A DNA stretch of 10,805 bases. Origin: Deferribacterales bacterium (GTDB taxonomy: Bacteria; Chrysiogenota; Deferribacteres; Deferribacterales; JAISNW01). Shown in pieces: positions 1 through 6,366 of the stretch. Below the pieces are notes generated by a model that was not told where the DNA came from, did no database searches, and was given only the letters and a program-made list of their open reading frames with translations. A program made the translations under genes and the position numbers. The stretch spans positions 1 to 10,805 of the forward strand of contig BNUJ01000049.1 of the NCBI GenBank assembly GCA_025997275.1, in the 5' to 3' direction. Each line of letters begins with the position of its first letter. Within the stretch, counting starts at the first letter, position 1.

Positions 1-42
1 TGCAGGACCGCCACCAACCACTAGAACATCATAATTTTTCAT
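1..42 (-). CDS. FAD/NAD(P)-binding oxidoreductase, N-terminal 14 codons only (cut by window edge)
   Basis: The reverse strand opens with ATG at 42-40 and reads MKNYDVLVVGGGPA to the edge. This is a first beta strand followed by the GxGxxG-type dinucleotide-binding loop of a Rossmann-fold FAD protein. The ATG overlaps the TGA of the upstream GlpA-like gene (shared ATGA), so the two are probably translationally coupled. In many anaerobes a GlpA-like protein with a BFD-type tail is followed by a second FAD/pyridine-nucleotide oxidoreductase (GlpB-like) and then a small DUF1667 protein; this fragment fits the second position. That assignment rests on synteny plus 14 residues, and the rest of the gene lies outside the window. 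Confidence 0.7.
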   Translation of the reverse strand, partial: MKNYDVLVVGGGPA

Positions 43-1481
43 TCAACCCCCGTAGCAACTTTTGTATCGCCAGTGGTGATGTAACTGCCCGCCACCCCAA
101 GCACTACGCTATGATAATCAACGCCCAATTCTCGTGCAATTACAGCTTGCACCCTGCCACCACAAAACCCGCCCTGACAACGACCAAAGCCCGCGTTAGT
201 CCTGCGCTTAACGGCATCTATTGAACGTGGGGGCAATGGGCGATGCAATGCATCAACTATTTCTCCCTCGCTAACGCTCTTACACCTGCAAACAATCCTG
301 CCATATAGCGGATTTTCAGCTACGGAATTGCTACGTTCGCTAGCCGTCATATCATTGAACCGCTTAACACGACGTTTAGCTACAAAGTTCGGGTTATTAG
401 TCAGTTCTAGCCCAACCCTGCCAAGCATTTTAACTATGTCACGTGCAATAGACGGGGCAGACGTAAGACCTGGGGATTTAACCCCCGCTACGTTAAAGAA
501 GCCGCTCATCTCCTTAGATTCGCCTACGATAAAATCCCCCATGCCAGCATCAGCCCTAACACCCGCAAAGTTGCGGATAGAGAACCTAAAGTCAAGTGCT
601 GGCACCGAACGAAACGCTGTCTTTTTAATAAGCTCCAGCCCGTCTGTATAGGTATTGACGTTGGCATCAGGCACGTCTATACTATCAGGACCAACGATAA
701 GGTTGCCGTGAACAGTAGGCGACACTAAAACGCCCTTGCCCACCTTGCTAGGGCACTGAAATATTATTCGCTGAACAAGATTGCCTACGCTTGTATCAAG
801 CAGGTAGTATTGTCCACGCTTAGGGGTAATGCTGAAGTGCGGGGTTTCAACCATACCGCTAATTTTATCTGCCTCAATACCCGCTGCATTTATAACAAAA
901 CGCGCCTTTAGCTCCCCCTTATTGGTTTGGATAATGAAATTTGCGCGGTCTTTGACAATACCCATTACTTCGGTATCAAGTTGAACCTGCGCCCCGCCTA
1001 ATATGGCAGCCTCCGCCTGTGCAAATGCTAGCTCCCACGGGGAAACTATACCCGCACTGGGCGCATAGAGGGCGGATTTTGCCTCGCTAGAGATAGCAGG
1101 CTCTATTCTGTGCAGTTCATCGGAATCTATTATTCTAAGAGCAGATACTCCGTTTGCTATGCCTCTGCGATATAGCTCGTCAATGCTCTTTTTATCGTCA
1201 TCATCAAAAGCTAGCACTAACGAACCGACTTTTTTATATGGTATATCAAGCTCAGCACTCAAGCTTTCTATAAGCGCACAGCCCTCGACGTTGTAGTGAG
1301 CCATACGGGTATTTGGCAATGGGTCGTAGCCAGCGTGGACTATCGCACTATTAGCCTTTGTAGTCCCTGCGCCAACGTCATTTTCCCTTTCAACCAGTAA
1401 CGTGTTCACATCATAACGGCTAAGCTCATACAAGATGGAACAGCCACAGACCCCACCACCTATAATAATAACATCATACAT
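39..1481 (-). CDS. GlpA-like FAD-dependent oxidoreductase (glycerol-3-phosphate dehydrogenase family) with C-terminal BFD-like [2Fe-2S] domain
   Basis: This 480-residue flavoprotein belongs to the DAO/GlpA family. Residues 1-35 form the FAD-binding Rossmann unit, with G8-x-G10-x-x-G13 and an acidic E31 at the end of strand 2. The stretch GTTKANSAIVHAGYD (about 39-53) is typical of the GlpA/LhgO branch. The substrate domain follows to about 370. The last 90 residues carry C398-x-C400 and C435-x4-C440, matching a BFD-like [2Fe-2S] domain. Family members oxidise a 2-hydroxyacid or glycerol-3-phosphate and pass electrons to a partner flavoprotein; sn-glycerol-3-phosphate is the commonest assignment but is not proven here. 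The start is supported by AAGGAG (complement of 1492-1497), 10 nt upstream. The gene starts inside the end of the phosphohexomutase gene (8-bp overlap) and its stop overlaps the next FAD gene, so it is an operon member. Homologues are often named only 'NAD(P)/FAD-dependent oxidoreductase'. Confidence 0.88.
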   Translation of the reverse strand: MYDVIIIGGGVCGCSILYELSRYDVNTLLVERENDVGAGTTKANSAIVHAGYDPLPNTRMAHYNVEGCALIESLSAELDIPYKKVGSLVLAFDDDDKKSIDELYRRGIANGVSALRIIDSDELHRIEPAISSEAKSALYAPSAGIVSPWELAFAQAEAAILGGAQVQLDTEVMGIVKDRANFIIQTNKGELKARFVINAAGIEADKISGMVETPHFSITPKRGQYYLLDTSVGNLVQRIIFQCPSKVGKGVLVSPTVHGNLIVGPDSIDVPDANVNTYTDGLELIKKTAFRSVPALDFRFSIRNFAGVRADAGMGDFIVGESKEMSGFFNVAGVKSPGLTSAPSIARDIVKMLGRVGLELTNNPNFVAKRRVKRFNDMTASERSNSVAENPLYGRIVCRCKSVSEGEIVDALHRPLPPRSIDAVKRRTNAGFGRCQGGFCGGRVQAVIARELGVDYHSVVLGVAGSYITTGDTKVATGVE

Positions 1482-3264
1482 TTAGTTTATGCTCCTTAGC
1501 AAACGAAACTGCCCTGCTGTCGCCAAAATCAACCTTATCAGGTGCACTCATGTCAAAGCTAGTATCGTCCTTAAAAAAGCTATTTTCAAGCATATCCATC
1601 GGAACATTGTCTGCAAAACGCCGTTTTGCATCGTTATGCAGTGCAAGGATATAAGTCAGAGCGTTATTCCGTTCGCCTAATGTCGCCCCCTCCACCATAA
1701 AAGTTAATTTTGGTGAGGTGTTAGACATGCCATACATAATAAAGCCCGTCTGCCAATCAACACGCACCTGTCCATCAAACTCCACTATGCCGTAGCCGTC
1801 CTTATCAGCAAACAACCGCTTTAACTCCCGCACAACGTAGTCTGTGATTTGTTCCTTGACCTCGTTAGAAACACTATTAGTTCGTATTTCCTTAGTAAGG
1901 AAACGTTTATCCAACTGAACAAAGAACCCGCCCAGCGTCTTGACTCCAAGTTCACTGCACATCCGCTCGAACAGAAACACCCCCTCAAGCCCATCATCAC
2001 GCACAGAACCACTCTCTATATCTGATACAAAATAGTGCAAAGATGCTTCTATTTGGCAGTCTTGATACTTGGTTTTAGCTAAGAACGCCTCCACGCTATC
2101 AAAGCCAGCTAGTTTTGCCAACTTTGACATATTAGCAAACATAGTCTCCTTCCAGAGCGAATGCCCCTTGCGGTGATATTCGCTGTTACCGCCGTTTTTA
2201 GACACAAATGCACGCACACTGCTGGAATATCGCGGGTCAACATAGACGGTGCTGGCGATATTCATTATTTCATCGGCTTTCTCGCGCGGCAATCCATCGG
2301 GCAGGTTGGCAATAAGTGCAGGCAGAGTCTTGCGCAGTTTATAGTCAGCTAAAATATACGCCATATCATCGCCGAGGTAGTGTCCAGTTCCGCCCACTCT
2401 TAAGGCATCTTTCCCCTCGCTGACCGATATGCGGTCGGCATCTAAATCAAATGAATATATGCGCAAGCCATCGTCTAATGTTTTCTGAAAATCGGGAACG
2501 CGGGCAAGCATCTCTCTGCGGGTGGGGTCGGCTAGCAAGTCGCCTGAATTTACATCAAGCTTATCGCCCAAGAGCACTACTGCTTCACCAAATATAGACT
2601 TAAACATATCTTTATATTCAGTAGCTGTGCCACCGAATAGGTTCAAGGCTACCTTGCGGGGATTTTTTGCAAAATAATCGCCATAACGCCCCAACATACG
2701 CTCAACGTATAACTTTTTCCCTTCAGTTATTTTATCTATAACCTGTCCTTTCGGTGCATCCCTGCCGATAGTCCCCTTTGATATAGCGGCATTCATCTGC
2801 CCAAGCAGGTATGTGTGGATTCCATTTTCGCCGATTGCAAATTTAGCCCCGTTGGTGCTGACCTCTACGTGCGAGCGCGTAATTTGCACATGCCCAGCTG
2901 CGCCTAGTTGTCCTTGATTGTGATATACCTGCCCGCTGGACGCAACGCCTATATAATAAACATTGATGCCTTGTTCGGTAAGCCCACTGCTGAATGCATC
3001 TGATAGCGACTTTGATGTAGGACCATTATCATGCCCCACCACCACGCTGTCGCCTACCTTTAGTGCTCTTTCGCGTCCGTCTGATAGCTGAAACGTCATA
3101 CTACCCATCAGTGCGCCAATAGTCCGCATAGCTTCTGGCGTCAAGACGGCATCAGCCTCAAAAAAGTGCCCCGCCTCCCCTACAAATGCCCTAACATCGT
3201 AAGAGGTGGACTTGAAAAGTTTATCTTTATTTGCTACAACTGCCCTTACTGCTTGAAATACCAT
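1474..3264 (-). CDS. Alpha-D-phosphohexomutase (phosphomannomutase/phosphoglucomutase family)
   Basis: This 596-residue enzyme moves a phosphate between C1 and C6 of a hexose phosphate through a phosphoserine intermediate. The four family loops are visible in order: the phosphoserine loop TRSH (129-132, presumed S131), the Mg2+ loop DLDADR (273-278, for the usual DGDGDR), a sugar-specificity loop with ESG (417-419), and the phosphate-binding loop SNTSPK (514-519, usually SNTEP). The first and third loops are divergent: TRSHVE replaces TASHNP, and SVRDDG follows ESG. It is longer than the usual 450-550 residues, with an unassigned tail after about 555. Mannose versus glucose preference cannot be read from sequence. 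Likely roles are supply of GDP-mannose or UDP-glucose precursors for surface glycans. The start is backed by GGGAGG (complement of 3271-3276), 6 nt from ATG. It leads the minus-strand operon and overlaps the oxidoreductase gene by 8 bp. Confidence 0.88.
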   Translation of the reverse strand: MVFQAVRAVVANKDKLFKSTSYDVRAFVGEAGHFFEADAVLTPEAMRTIGALMGSMTFQLSDGRERALKVGDSVVVGHDNGPTSKSLSDAFSSGLTEQGINVYYIGVASSGQVYHNQGQLGAAGHVQITRSHVEVSTNGAKFAIGENGIHTYLLGQMNAAISKGTIGRDAPKGQVIDKITEGKKLYVERMLGRYGDYFAKNPRKVALNLFGGTATEYKDMFKSIFGEAVVLLGDKLDVNSGDLLADPTRREMLARVPDFQKTLDDGLRIYSFDLDADRISVSEGKDALRVGGTGHYLGDDMAYILADYKLRKTLPALIANLPDGLPREKADEIMNIASTVYVDPRYSSSVRAFVSKNGGNSEYHRKGHSLWKETMFANMSKLAKLAGFDSVEAFLAKTKYQDCQIEASLHYFVSDIESGSVRDDGLEGVFLFERMCSELGVKTLGGFFVQLDKRFLTKEIRTNSVSNEVKEQITDYVVRELKRLFADKDGYGIVEFDGQVRVDWQTGFIMYGMSNTSPKLTFMVEGATLGERNNALTYILALHNDAKRRFADNVPMDMLENSFFKDDTSFDMSAPDKVDFGDSRAVSFAKEHKLNV

Positions 3265-3286
3265 AACTGCCCTCCCAACCTAAAAT

Positions 3287-3315
3287 TTGACAAGGTATAA
3301 ATTACACTATATATA
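3287..3315 (+). promoter_or_regulatory. Sigma70-like promoter of the response regulator gene
   Basis: TTGACA (3287-3292), an exact -35 consensus, is followed by a 17-bp spacer and TATATA (3310-3315). Transcription would begin near 3322, giving a leader of about 15 nt that holds the Shine-Dalgarno GGAG at 3328-3331, 5 nt before the ATG at 3337. No inverted-repeat operator is obvious in the region. Confidence 0.7.
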
Positions 3316-3336
3316 TACTAGCATAATGGAGCGCAA
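3308..3336 (-). promoter_or_regulatory. Candidate minus-strand promoter for the phosphohexomutase operon
   Basis: On the reverse strand TTGCGC (complement of 3331-3336), a 17-nt spacer and TATATA (complement of 3308-3313) form a plausible but weak sigma70-type promoter, with 3/6 and 4/6 consensus matches. The start would fall near 3301, giving a leader of about 37 nt with the GGGAGG ribosome site inside it. The -10 overlaps the -10 of the divergent promoter for the response regulator. Confidence 0.4.
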
Positions 3337-3855
3337 ATGAAAATCCTTGTAATAGATGATGAAAAGAATATCTGCATTGCCATACAGGGCATTATGCAGG
3401 ACGAGGGCTACGAATGTGAATACCGCCTGAACTTTGAGGATGGTTTCAACGCCTTGAAAGACGGCAATTTTGATATTCTATTCCTTGACATCTGGTTGCC
3501 CGATAAGGACGGCACTCACGGGTTGCGTGAAATAAAACGGCAATTGCCAAACGTTGAGGTTGTGATGATTTCAGGGCACGGTAGCATTGAAAATGCTGTG
3601 GATTCTATCCGCTGGGGAGCTTATGATTTCCTAGAAAAACCGCTATCGCTGGAACGAATACTGCTAATAACAAAACATATACAGGAAAAGATTAACCTAA
3701 AAAGCCATATCTCCGCTAGAAAGACGTTAAAAGAGGCAGTAGCAGAGTTTGAACACCAGTATATAGCCGATACACACAAAGAAACAGGTGGCAACCTTGC
3801 CGAAACAGCAAGACTGCTGGGCATATCGCAAGCAGAACTAGAACAAAAACGCTAG
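3337..3855 (+). CDS. Orphan response regulator: receiver domain fused directly to a Fis-type HTH (NtrX/NtrC-like without AAA+ domain)
   Basis: The 172-residue protein has a complete receiver domain (1-118): acidic pair D7/D8, presumed phospho-acceptor D51 (FLDIWLPD), switch S79 (MISGHG) and K101 (FLEKP). The wording of strands 4-5 resembles NtrX and other NtrC-class receivers. After a linker, residues about 131-172 resemble a Fis/HTH_8 domain (GGNLAETARLLGIS). The roughly 240-residue AAA+ sigma54-activating domain that normally lies between is absent, so it should not activate sigma54 polymerase; it may bind DNA directly or act through partners. The recognition helix ends abruptly (SQAELEQKR) and lacks the usual SRxTLyRK pattern, so DNA binding is uncertain. 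No histidine kinase lies in the window. It is divergent from the metabolic operon and upstream of the flagellin gene, which has its own promoter. Control of either neighbour is a guess. Confidence 0.88.
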   Translation: MKILVIDDEKNICIAIQGIMQDEGYECEYRLNFEDGFNALKDGNFDILFLDIWLPDKDGTHGLREIKRQLPNVEVVMISGHGSIENAVDSIRWGAYDFLEKPLSLERILLITKHIQEKINLKSHISARKTLKEAVAEFEHQYIADTHKETGGNLAETARLLGISQAELEQKR

Positions 3856-3859
3856 CGTT
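3848..3859. repeat. 12-bp perfect palindrome over the regulator stop codon
   Basis: AACGCTAGCGTT is its own reverse complement and contains the TAG stop (3853-3855) of the regulator gene. It ends 11 bp before the -35 box of the flagellin promoter. It could be an operator half-site pair or a coincidence. It has no loop and no adjacent T-run, so it is not a convincing terminator. Confidence 0.45.
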
Positions 3860-3870
3860 CTGATTTCCTC

Positions 3871-3899
3871 TTGACAACCTCCCACTTTTCTGCTACACT
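3871..3899 (+). promoter_or_regulatory. Strong sigma70-like promoter upstream of the flagellin gene
   Basis: TTGACA (3871-3876), a 17-bp spacer and TACACT (3894-3899), preceded by TGC (an extended -10, TGnTACACT), form a near-consensus housekeeping promoter. I see no sigma28-type promoter (TAAA-N15-GCCGATAA-like) in 3856-4024. Transcription should start near 3906, about 118 nt before the flagellin ATG. Confidence 0.75.
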
Positions 3900-3933
3900 T
3901 CCCATACAATTTAATTAGCTACGAAGGAATCGG

Positions 3934-3989
3934 GCTGACAGAGAACTCTACCATTGTTTAATTGGGGGTATTCTGTCGGCTTTTTGTTT
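3934..3989 (+). terminator. Intrinsic-terminator-like hairpin in the flagellin 5' leader (possible attenuator)
   Basis: GCTGACAGAG (3934-3943) pairs with TTCTGTCGGC (3971-3980) over 10 bp, with two G-U pairs. It is followed at once by TTTTTGTTT (3981-3989). The 27-nt internal segment can form a small second helix (TACC 3949-3952 with GGTA 3967-3970). It lies downstream of the flagellin promoter and upstream of its ribosome site (GGAGG, 4015-4019). It would therefore either end transcripts early, giving an approximately 80-nt RNA, or act as a regulated attenuator. I could not match it to a riboswitch class I know. Confidence 0.6.
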
Positions 3990-4024
3990 GTATTGCTAGT
4001 AAAAACTGAAACACGGAGGTTGTT

Positions 4025-6358
4025 ATGTCTATTAGTGTATATACTAATGTCTATTCTGCCATAGCGCAGAATAATCTTAATTCTGCCAACGACAGACTTG
4101 GTAAATCTATAGAGCGACTATCGTCAGGGCTGCGCATAAACCATGCGTCAGACGATGCGTCAGGTTTAGCGATATCAGAGAAGCTACGGACACAACTCAG
4201 CGCATTAACAAAGGCACAGAACAATGCCCAAGATGCCATTTCATTCTTACAGACAGCAGAGGACGGAATGGAAGTTGTCGGAGATATGCTACAACGTATG
4301 CGTGAGCTTGCAGTGCAGGCAGGTAACGGCGCATTTACGACTAACGATAGACGGGAACTGCAAAAAGAGTTTGACCAGCTGAAAGAGGAAATCAACAGGG
4401 TGGCGAATGCAGCTGAGTTTAACACTAAGAAGTTATTATCAGGCGAAACTGCTGGGTTATGGTCAGCGAGTAGCAGTGATGTAGATGTTATATTTAGAGC
4501 TGCCCCTGCTGAAGGGAACTATAAGCTGACGTTTGATGCAGAGGCGGGCACAAACGCAGTGTATAAAACTAACGTTATGTCATTATCACCGGTGACAAAA
4601 GAAGGAACACTGCCATCTATGACCCTAAGGAGCACAAACACCAGCGGCATGAATAACTTTAACGGCGATGGCGACCTGCGTGCGCTGGATGGTGCCGTTA
4701 TGAACTTTGTCAATCAGCCTGCACTACCAATAGCAGGTGGCTCTTTTCCTGCCAGAGCGGTATATCACAATGGAATAGCTGGTAGGAAATATTTTCTTCC
4801 AGCAACGCCAAATACATACAACCGACCACCTATGAATGGTTTTTTAGCCTTTGAGTTTAATGAGGATGTCGCTAATGTCTCTGGGAATAGCGGAACAGTA
4901 AAGGCTACCTTTACAGATGCCGCAACAGGTGCGGTATATACTGCGAATGTATCGTATAGCTATACGTCTAGCAGTGTGATAACGTTTGACAATACAACTA
5001 TGGGTTTTGCCAATGGGCTTTCATGGGTATCTTCTACCAATACCGCGGCTTGGGTAGTAGAAAACTCTGTTGTAGCAGGCGACAAAGTGTTGTTTTGTTA
5101 TGGCAATGGCAATGGCAATGACTCTTCCTCTGCCAATGTCAATGCTAGCGTCAATATGGCTATTGAGACAATTGGGGATAGTGCGACTCTTTATGTTAGC
5201 GATACTCAATCAGACACCCCTTACATAGGTGTTGACCCTACACAAGGTGGTAGCTATACGGCTGTTAATATAGTGAATGGGGAGTTTGTAACGGCAACTG
5301 TTCGCTGGGATAGGAATTATAGCAAACCAGATATTACGGGTAGCGTGAGGTTATCGGCGATTGGCGTAGGGGGGAACGTTGCTTACTCTGACGTCCAGTT
5401 AAAGGATATAAGTGTGTTTTACAATGCTGAAAGCAGAATGTTGCTTGATAACACACAGACTCTCAGCATATATGGCAATAACAAGAGTGCTGATATTTAC
5501 CTAGAGAGTGAAGATACTCTGACTGATTTAGTTGCTAAGCTGGCTAATGCTATTGACACGTTAGGTATGGCAGGCACTCTCTCTGCTAGCGAGCTAGTTA
5601 AGTTTGTTGAGGCGAGTGCAACTGCCACATCAGGAAACTATGCAATGCCTGGCACTATAGTGTTCCAGACAGCCTTAACGGGTAAGAAGTCGGAGCTGAG
5701 GTTTGTGGGGGATGAAATCTTGCTGAATGCACTCGGCATAGCACAGATACAGGAGGCGACAGCCAGCAGTATGAACGTAACTGTCACTGATGTGCACACT
5801 GGCAAGTTAGTTGGTAGCGACACAGTATCAGACTATATGCTACGGGGCGTCATAAAGGGAGTTGATATAAATTTTGCGTCCAATATAGGGCTAAAGACAA
5901 GTTTTAATGCTGACGAAGGGAAAGTAATATTCACCTCCACGACTGAAACTGCAAACATACATATAGCCGATAATGCTACTAAGATGCAGTTAGGGACAAG
6001 GAGTGAGTATATTAGCATAGGACGAATGGATACAACTGCATTAGAGATAAACGATGTATATTTGGTAACTCAGGCAGATGCAGAGGAGGCATTGACTAAG
6101 ATAGACTCAGCACTAGAGCGGGCGAACCATACACGTTCAACCATCGGAGCACTAATAAACAGGTTTGAACAAGCGCAAAAGAGCATTAGCACGACAAGGC
6201 AGAACACTATAGCTGTGGAGTCTCATATACGCGACCTAGACGTAGCTGATGAGTCGTCAAAGTTCACTACTATCCAGATACTGGTCAACTCAGCAGCGGC
6301 AATGCTGGCACAGGCTAACACCGTGCCGCAAATGGCATTACAACTGGTAGGGAGGTAG
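4025..6358 (+). CDS. fliC: Flagellin (flagellar filament protein), unusually long
   Basis: This 777-residue protein is the subunit of the flagellar filament, exported through the flagellar type III system and so lacking a signal peptide. Residues 1 to about 140 form the conserved D0/D1 helices (SERLSSGLRI-like core SIERLSSGLRINHASDDASG, then AQDAISFLQTAEDGM and LQRMRELAVQAGNG). The C-terminal D1/D0 starts near residue 689 (ALTKIDSALE) and ends in MLAQANTVPQMALQLVGR. Between them lie about 540 residues of surface-exposed D2/D3 region, rich in Asn, Ser, Thr, Gly and Ala; residues about 480-515 (SADIYLES, DTLTDLVAKL) resemble a Flagellin_IN segment. Flagellins are usually 270-550 residues. A single cysteine, C358, is present, which is uncommon. 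GGAGG at 4015-4019 supports the start. It has its own sigma70-like promoter with a hairpin leader and probably reads on into uvrB. No chaperone or cap gene is adjacent. Confidence 0.97.
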   Translation: MSISVYTNVYSAIAQNNLNSANDRLGKSIERLSSGLRINHASDDASGLAISEKLRTQLSALTKAQNNAQDAISFLQTAEDGMEVVGDMLQRMRELAVQAGNGAFTTNDRRELQKEFDQLKEEINRVANAAEFNTKKLLSGETAGLWSASSSDVDVIFRAAPAEGNYKLTFDAEAGTNAVYKTNVMSLSPVTKEGTLPSMTLRSTNTSGMNNFNGDGDLRALDGAVMNFVNQPALPIAGGSFPARAVYHNGIAGRKYFLPATPNTYNRPPMNGFLAFEFNEDVANVSGNSGTVKATFTDAATGAVYTANVSYSYTSSSVITFDNTTMGFANGLSWVSSTNTAAWVVENSVVAGDKVLFCYGNGNGNDSSSANVNASVNMAIETIGDSATLYVSDTQSDTPYIGVDPTQGGSYTAVNIVNGEFVTATVRWDRNYSKPDITGSVRLSAIGVGGNVAYSDVQLKDISVFYNAESRMLLDNTQTLSIYGNNKSADIYLESEDTLTDLVAKLANAIDTLGMAGTLSASELVKFVEASATATSGNYAMPGTIVFQTALTGKKSELRFVGDEILLNALGIAQIQEATASSMNVTVTDVHTGKLVGSDTVSDYMLRGVIKGVDINFASNIGLKTSFNADEGKVIFTSTTETANIHIADNATKMQLGTRSEYISIGRMDTTALEINDVYLVTQADAEEALTKIDSALERANHTRSTIGALINRFEQAQKSISTTRQNTIAVESHIRDLDVADESSKFTTIQILVNSAAAMLAQANTVPQMALQLVGR
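5101..5120 (+). repeat. Hexanucleotide tandem repeat (TGGCAA, 3.3 copies) inside the flagellin gene
   Basis: TGGCAA is repeated three times plus two bases, encoding an alternating Asn-Gly stretch (YGNGNGND) in the hypervariable centre of the flagellin. The unit is a multiple of three, so gain or loss of copies would change the length without breaking the frame. Confidence 0.7.
6350..6355 (+). promoter_or_regulatory. Ribosome binding site of uvrB inside the flagellin 3' end
   Basis: GGGAGG lies in the last codons of the flagellin gene, 11 nt before the uvrB ATG at 6367. It supports that start and indicates that uvrB can be translated from the flagellin transcript. Confidence 0.6.
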
Positions 6359-6366
6359 GGTGCCGT

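Noticed and set aside
328..651. 107-residue plus-strand open frame opposite the GlpA-like gene
   Set aside because: It is antisense to strongly conserved flavoprotein sequence, with no family resemblance and no promoter or ribosome site.
3326..3340. Tiny ORF (Met-Glu-Arg-Lys) overlapping the regulator start
   Set aside because: It starts only about 4 nt after the predicted transcription start with no ribosome site; its GGAG is better explained as the ribosome site of the regulator gene.
3931..3990. c-di-GMP, preQ1, fluoride or other known riboswitch in the flagellin leader
   Set aside because: I compared it from memory with common class consensus motifs and found no match, so I list only the terminator-like hairpin.
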